Origin: Croceivirga sp.
GTDB taxonomy: Bacteria; Bacteroidota; Bacteroidia; Flavobacteriales; Flavobacteriaceae
Reading direction: 5' to 3'
Length of the DNA stretch: 64,000 nt
Assembly: GCA_028284665.1 (NCBI GenBank)
Contig: JANQRG010000006.1
Coordinates: 1-64,000, forward strand
Part shown: in pieces, positions 63,199 through 64,000 of the stretch
Numbering within the stretch: the first letter of the stretch is position 1
How the letters are laid out: each line of letters starts with the position of its first letter
Made by a program: the position numbers and the translations under genes
The notes under the pieces: generated by a model
What the model saw: only the letters and a program-made list of their open reading frames with translations
What the model was told of the DNA's origin: nothing
Database searches by the model: none

Positions 63199-63267
63199 AT
63201 TTCTCACACTCTCCCGATAGTTATCGGGATCGGTTCGAAATGACTACTGCCGTTATTTTAGTCATTT
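63197..63267. repeat. PAL element E, left half only
   Basis: AGATTTCTCA begins at the pseudogene stop. The left hairpin is CCCGATA-gt-TATCGGG, then CGGTTCGAAATGACT, ending in AGTCATTTT where the right half should start. D and E are complementary halves of one element. Confidence 0.75.
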
Positions 63268-63406
63268 TAAAGAAGCAAAGGAACTGCCTGTCCTCCTCGA
63301 GTGGGGGAAATCTCGTCTACGTTGTTAAGCCCGAAGTTGTACCTGTCCGCCTTTGGCGGAAACTTTGTGTAGCGAGTTTAGCCAGCCGGTAGTTGCCGGG
63401 GTATAC
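63268..63406. repeat. Degenerate repeat debris
   Basis: A 139-base stretch without a gene. CTGTCCGCCTTTGGCGGAAA followed by CTTTGTGTAG resembles the segment GACCTCCTTTGG...AACTTTATGCAG near 56930 that also borders a GIY-YIG relic, and CTGTCCTCC...GGGGGAAATCT (about 63287-63313) resembles 56286-56308. These look like worn copies of a neighbouring repeat family. Confidence 0.4.
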
Positions 63407-63787
63407 TCAACCCATCGCTTCTCTCTTTTCCTTTAGCATAATCCTGCATTCCTCAAAGTCGATTTCAGGGTAGGTGTGGTGTGCCCAATCGCTCAATTGT
63501 TTTAAAATGGGAAGCAGTCCGCTTGCTTTTTCAGTCAACGAATACTCTACCCGTGGTGGGGTTTCTGCAAACGATTGTCGCCTAAGCAGTCCGTCGCTTT
63601 CCAATTCTTTAAGTTGGTTGGTTAAGACTTTCCTGGAAATGGTGGGGAGCAAGGCGTTGAGTTTTCCAAAGCGTAATGCACCATTAGATAATAGGTAAAT
63701 AATTATGGGCTTCCATTTATTGCCGATAATATTCATGGTATGCACAAGCGTACAGGAATTGGGGTTGTCTATATATTTCCGTGCCAT
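63407..63787 (-). CDS. HxlR-family transcriptional regulator
   Basis: A 126-residue winged-helix regulator: conserved Cys12 in the N-terminal NPNSCTLVHTMNIIGNKWKP, then LRFGKLNALLPTISRKVLTN, LKELESDGLLRRQSF and a C-terminal helix (LKQLSDWAHHTY). The conserved cysteine allows thiol-based sensing of quinones or aldehydes, as in HxlR/HypR/QorR. It is divergent from a flavodoxin-fold oxidoreductase gene (105-base gap), the usual target of such regulators. Confidence 0.92.
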   Translation of the reverse strand: MARKYIDNPNSCTLVHTMNIIGNKWKPIIIYLLSNGALRFGKLNALLPTISRKVLTNQLKELESDGLLRRQSFAETPPRVEYSLTEKASGLLPILKQLSDWAHHTYPEIDFEECRIMLKEKREAMG

Positions 63788-63892
63788 TAGTTACTTTTTA
63801 GATACCACATTTTCACAAAGCGGCCGAACTAAAAGTCTCTTTTATAAACTATTATTAGTTCCTTTACGAAACAAATTAAAACAAATTTTGTA

Positions 63893-64000
63893 ATGCCGAA
63901 TGTATTTATACTCAATGGCCATCAGAAATATCCTTTTTCTGCAGGAAGATTGAATGCTACTTTAACGGAAAAGGCTGGTAAATTCTTCACTGGAAATGGC
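63893..64000 (+). CDS. Flavodoxin-fold NAD(P)H oxidoreductase (partial)
   Basis: The first 36 residues are in the window: [20 protein letters not shown], then [12 protein letters not shown]. The NGH-x-SxG-x-LN pattern matches the FMN-binding start of MdaB/KefF-type NAD(P)H-quinone reductases. It continues past the window edge. It is divergent from HxlR, which probably represses it until oxidants or quinones appear. Confidence 0.75.
   Translation, partial: MPNVFILNGHQKYPFSAGRLNATLTEKAGKFFTGNG

Overview
The window looks like chromosomal DNA of a marine-type flavobacterium (Bacteroidota, probably Flavobacteriaceae). The evidence is the repeated occurrence of the Bacteroidota promoter box TAnnTTTG just upstream of genes, A-rich rather than Shine-Dalgarno leaders, many N-terminal lipoprotein and AraC/7TM regulator genes, and families typical of the phylum (DUF4230, DUF5522, DUF6503, DUF4136, MG2/plug proteins, choice-of-anchor I). 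No rRNA, CRISPR array, integrase or classical insertion sequence is visible. One tRNA gene (initiator tRNA) is present.

Layout. 0-1 kb: end of an unassigned gene and a GDGW-motif lipoprotein. 1-10.4 kb: a DUF6503-type protein, three AraC-type regulators, and an ABC ATPase with a permease-M1 aminopeptidase fusion. 10.4-15 kb: initiator tRNA with a 3'-end remnant, an AGCS symporter and a GH78-like rhamnosidase. 15-20.2 kb: the GTPases era and der around a SYLF protein and a choice-of-anchor lipoprotein. 20.2-25.6 kb: two tandem paralogous MG2/plug proteins and an NTF2-like protein. 25.6-30.5 kb: an FAD oxidoreductase with no ordinary start codon, a lemA-TPM-TPM operon, and a MerR-M23 peptidase pair. 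30.6-41.3 kb: alaS, DUF4230, an aromatic amino acid hydroxylase operon facing an Lrp/AsnC regulator, small Bacteroidota genes, a PLP deaminase, a glucosaminidase and hemL. 41.3-48.3 kb: a Crp/Fnr regulator, an ankyrin-PD40 protein, and a sugar locus (Nudix-type repressor facing a GH3 glycosidase, then galM). 48.5-50.8 kb: an AT-rich SIR2-TPR gene that looks like an acquired defence-type gene. 51-64 kb: an accessory, repeat-rich stretch with small membrane proteins, a vanadium-haloperoxidase-like protein, an AraC regulator and its probable target operon, a methanethiol methyltransferase, a TPR-HTH regulator, an HxlR regulator and the start of a quinone-reductase-like gene.

The most unusual signal is in 56.3-63.3 kb. 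A small GIY-YIG nuclease gene sits exactly between two ~120-bp elements (here called PAL) that can fold into a cloverleaf: a 10-bp outer stem, a central 12-bp arm and two side hairpins. The side-hairpin sequences differ between copies while pairing is kept. The nuclease stop codon lies across the first base pairs of the downstream element. A second, nonsense-mutated nuclease copy with half-elements lies 6 kb away, and a third copy is reduced to a 3' relic. Between them, a relic of a DUF559-type nuclease lies between two other multi-arm palindromes. This suggests nuclease-in-palindrome mobile modules.

Other points of interest are AraC-spaced 17-bp direct repeats in front of the 57.4-59.2 kb operon, a helically phased GGTTAC array in front of the methyltransferase, twin palindromic operators between the Nudix regulator and GH3, and probable leaderless transcripts of era and der. 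Coordinates come from reading the sequence. Family names come from recognition of motifs, with no database search.
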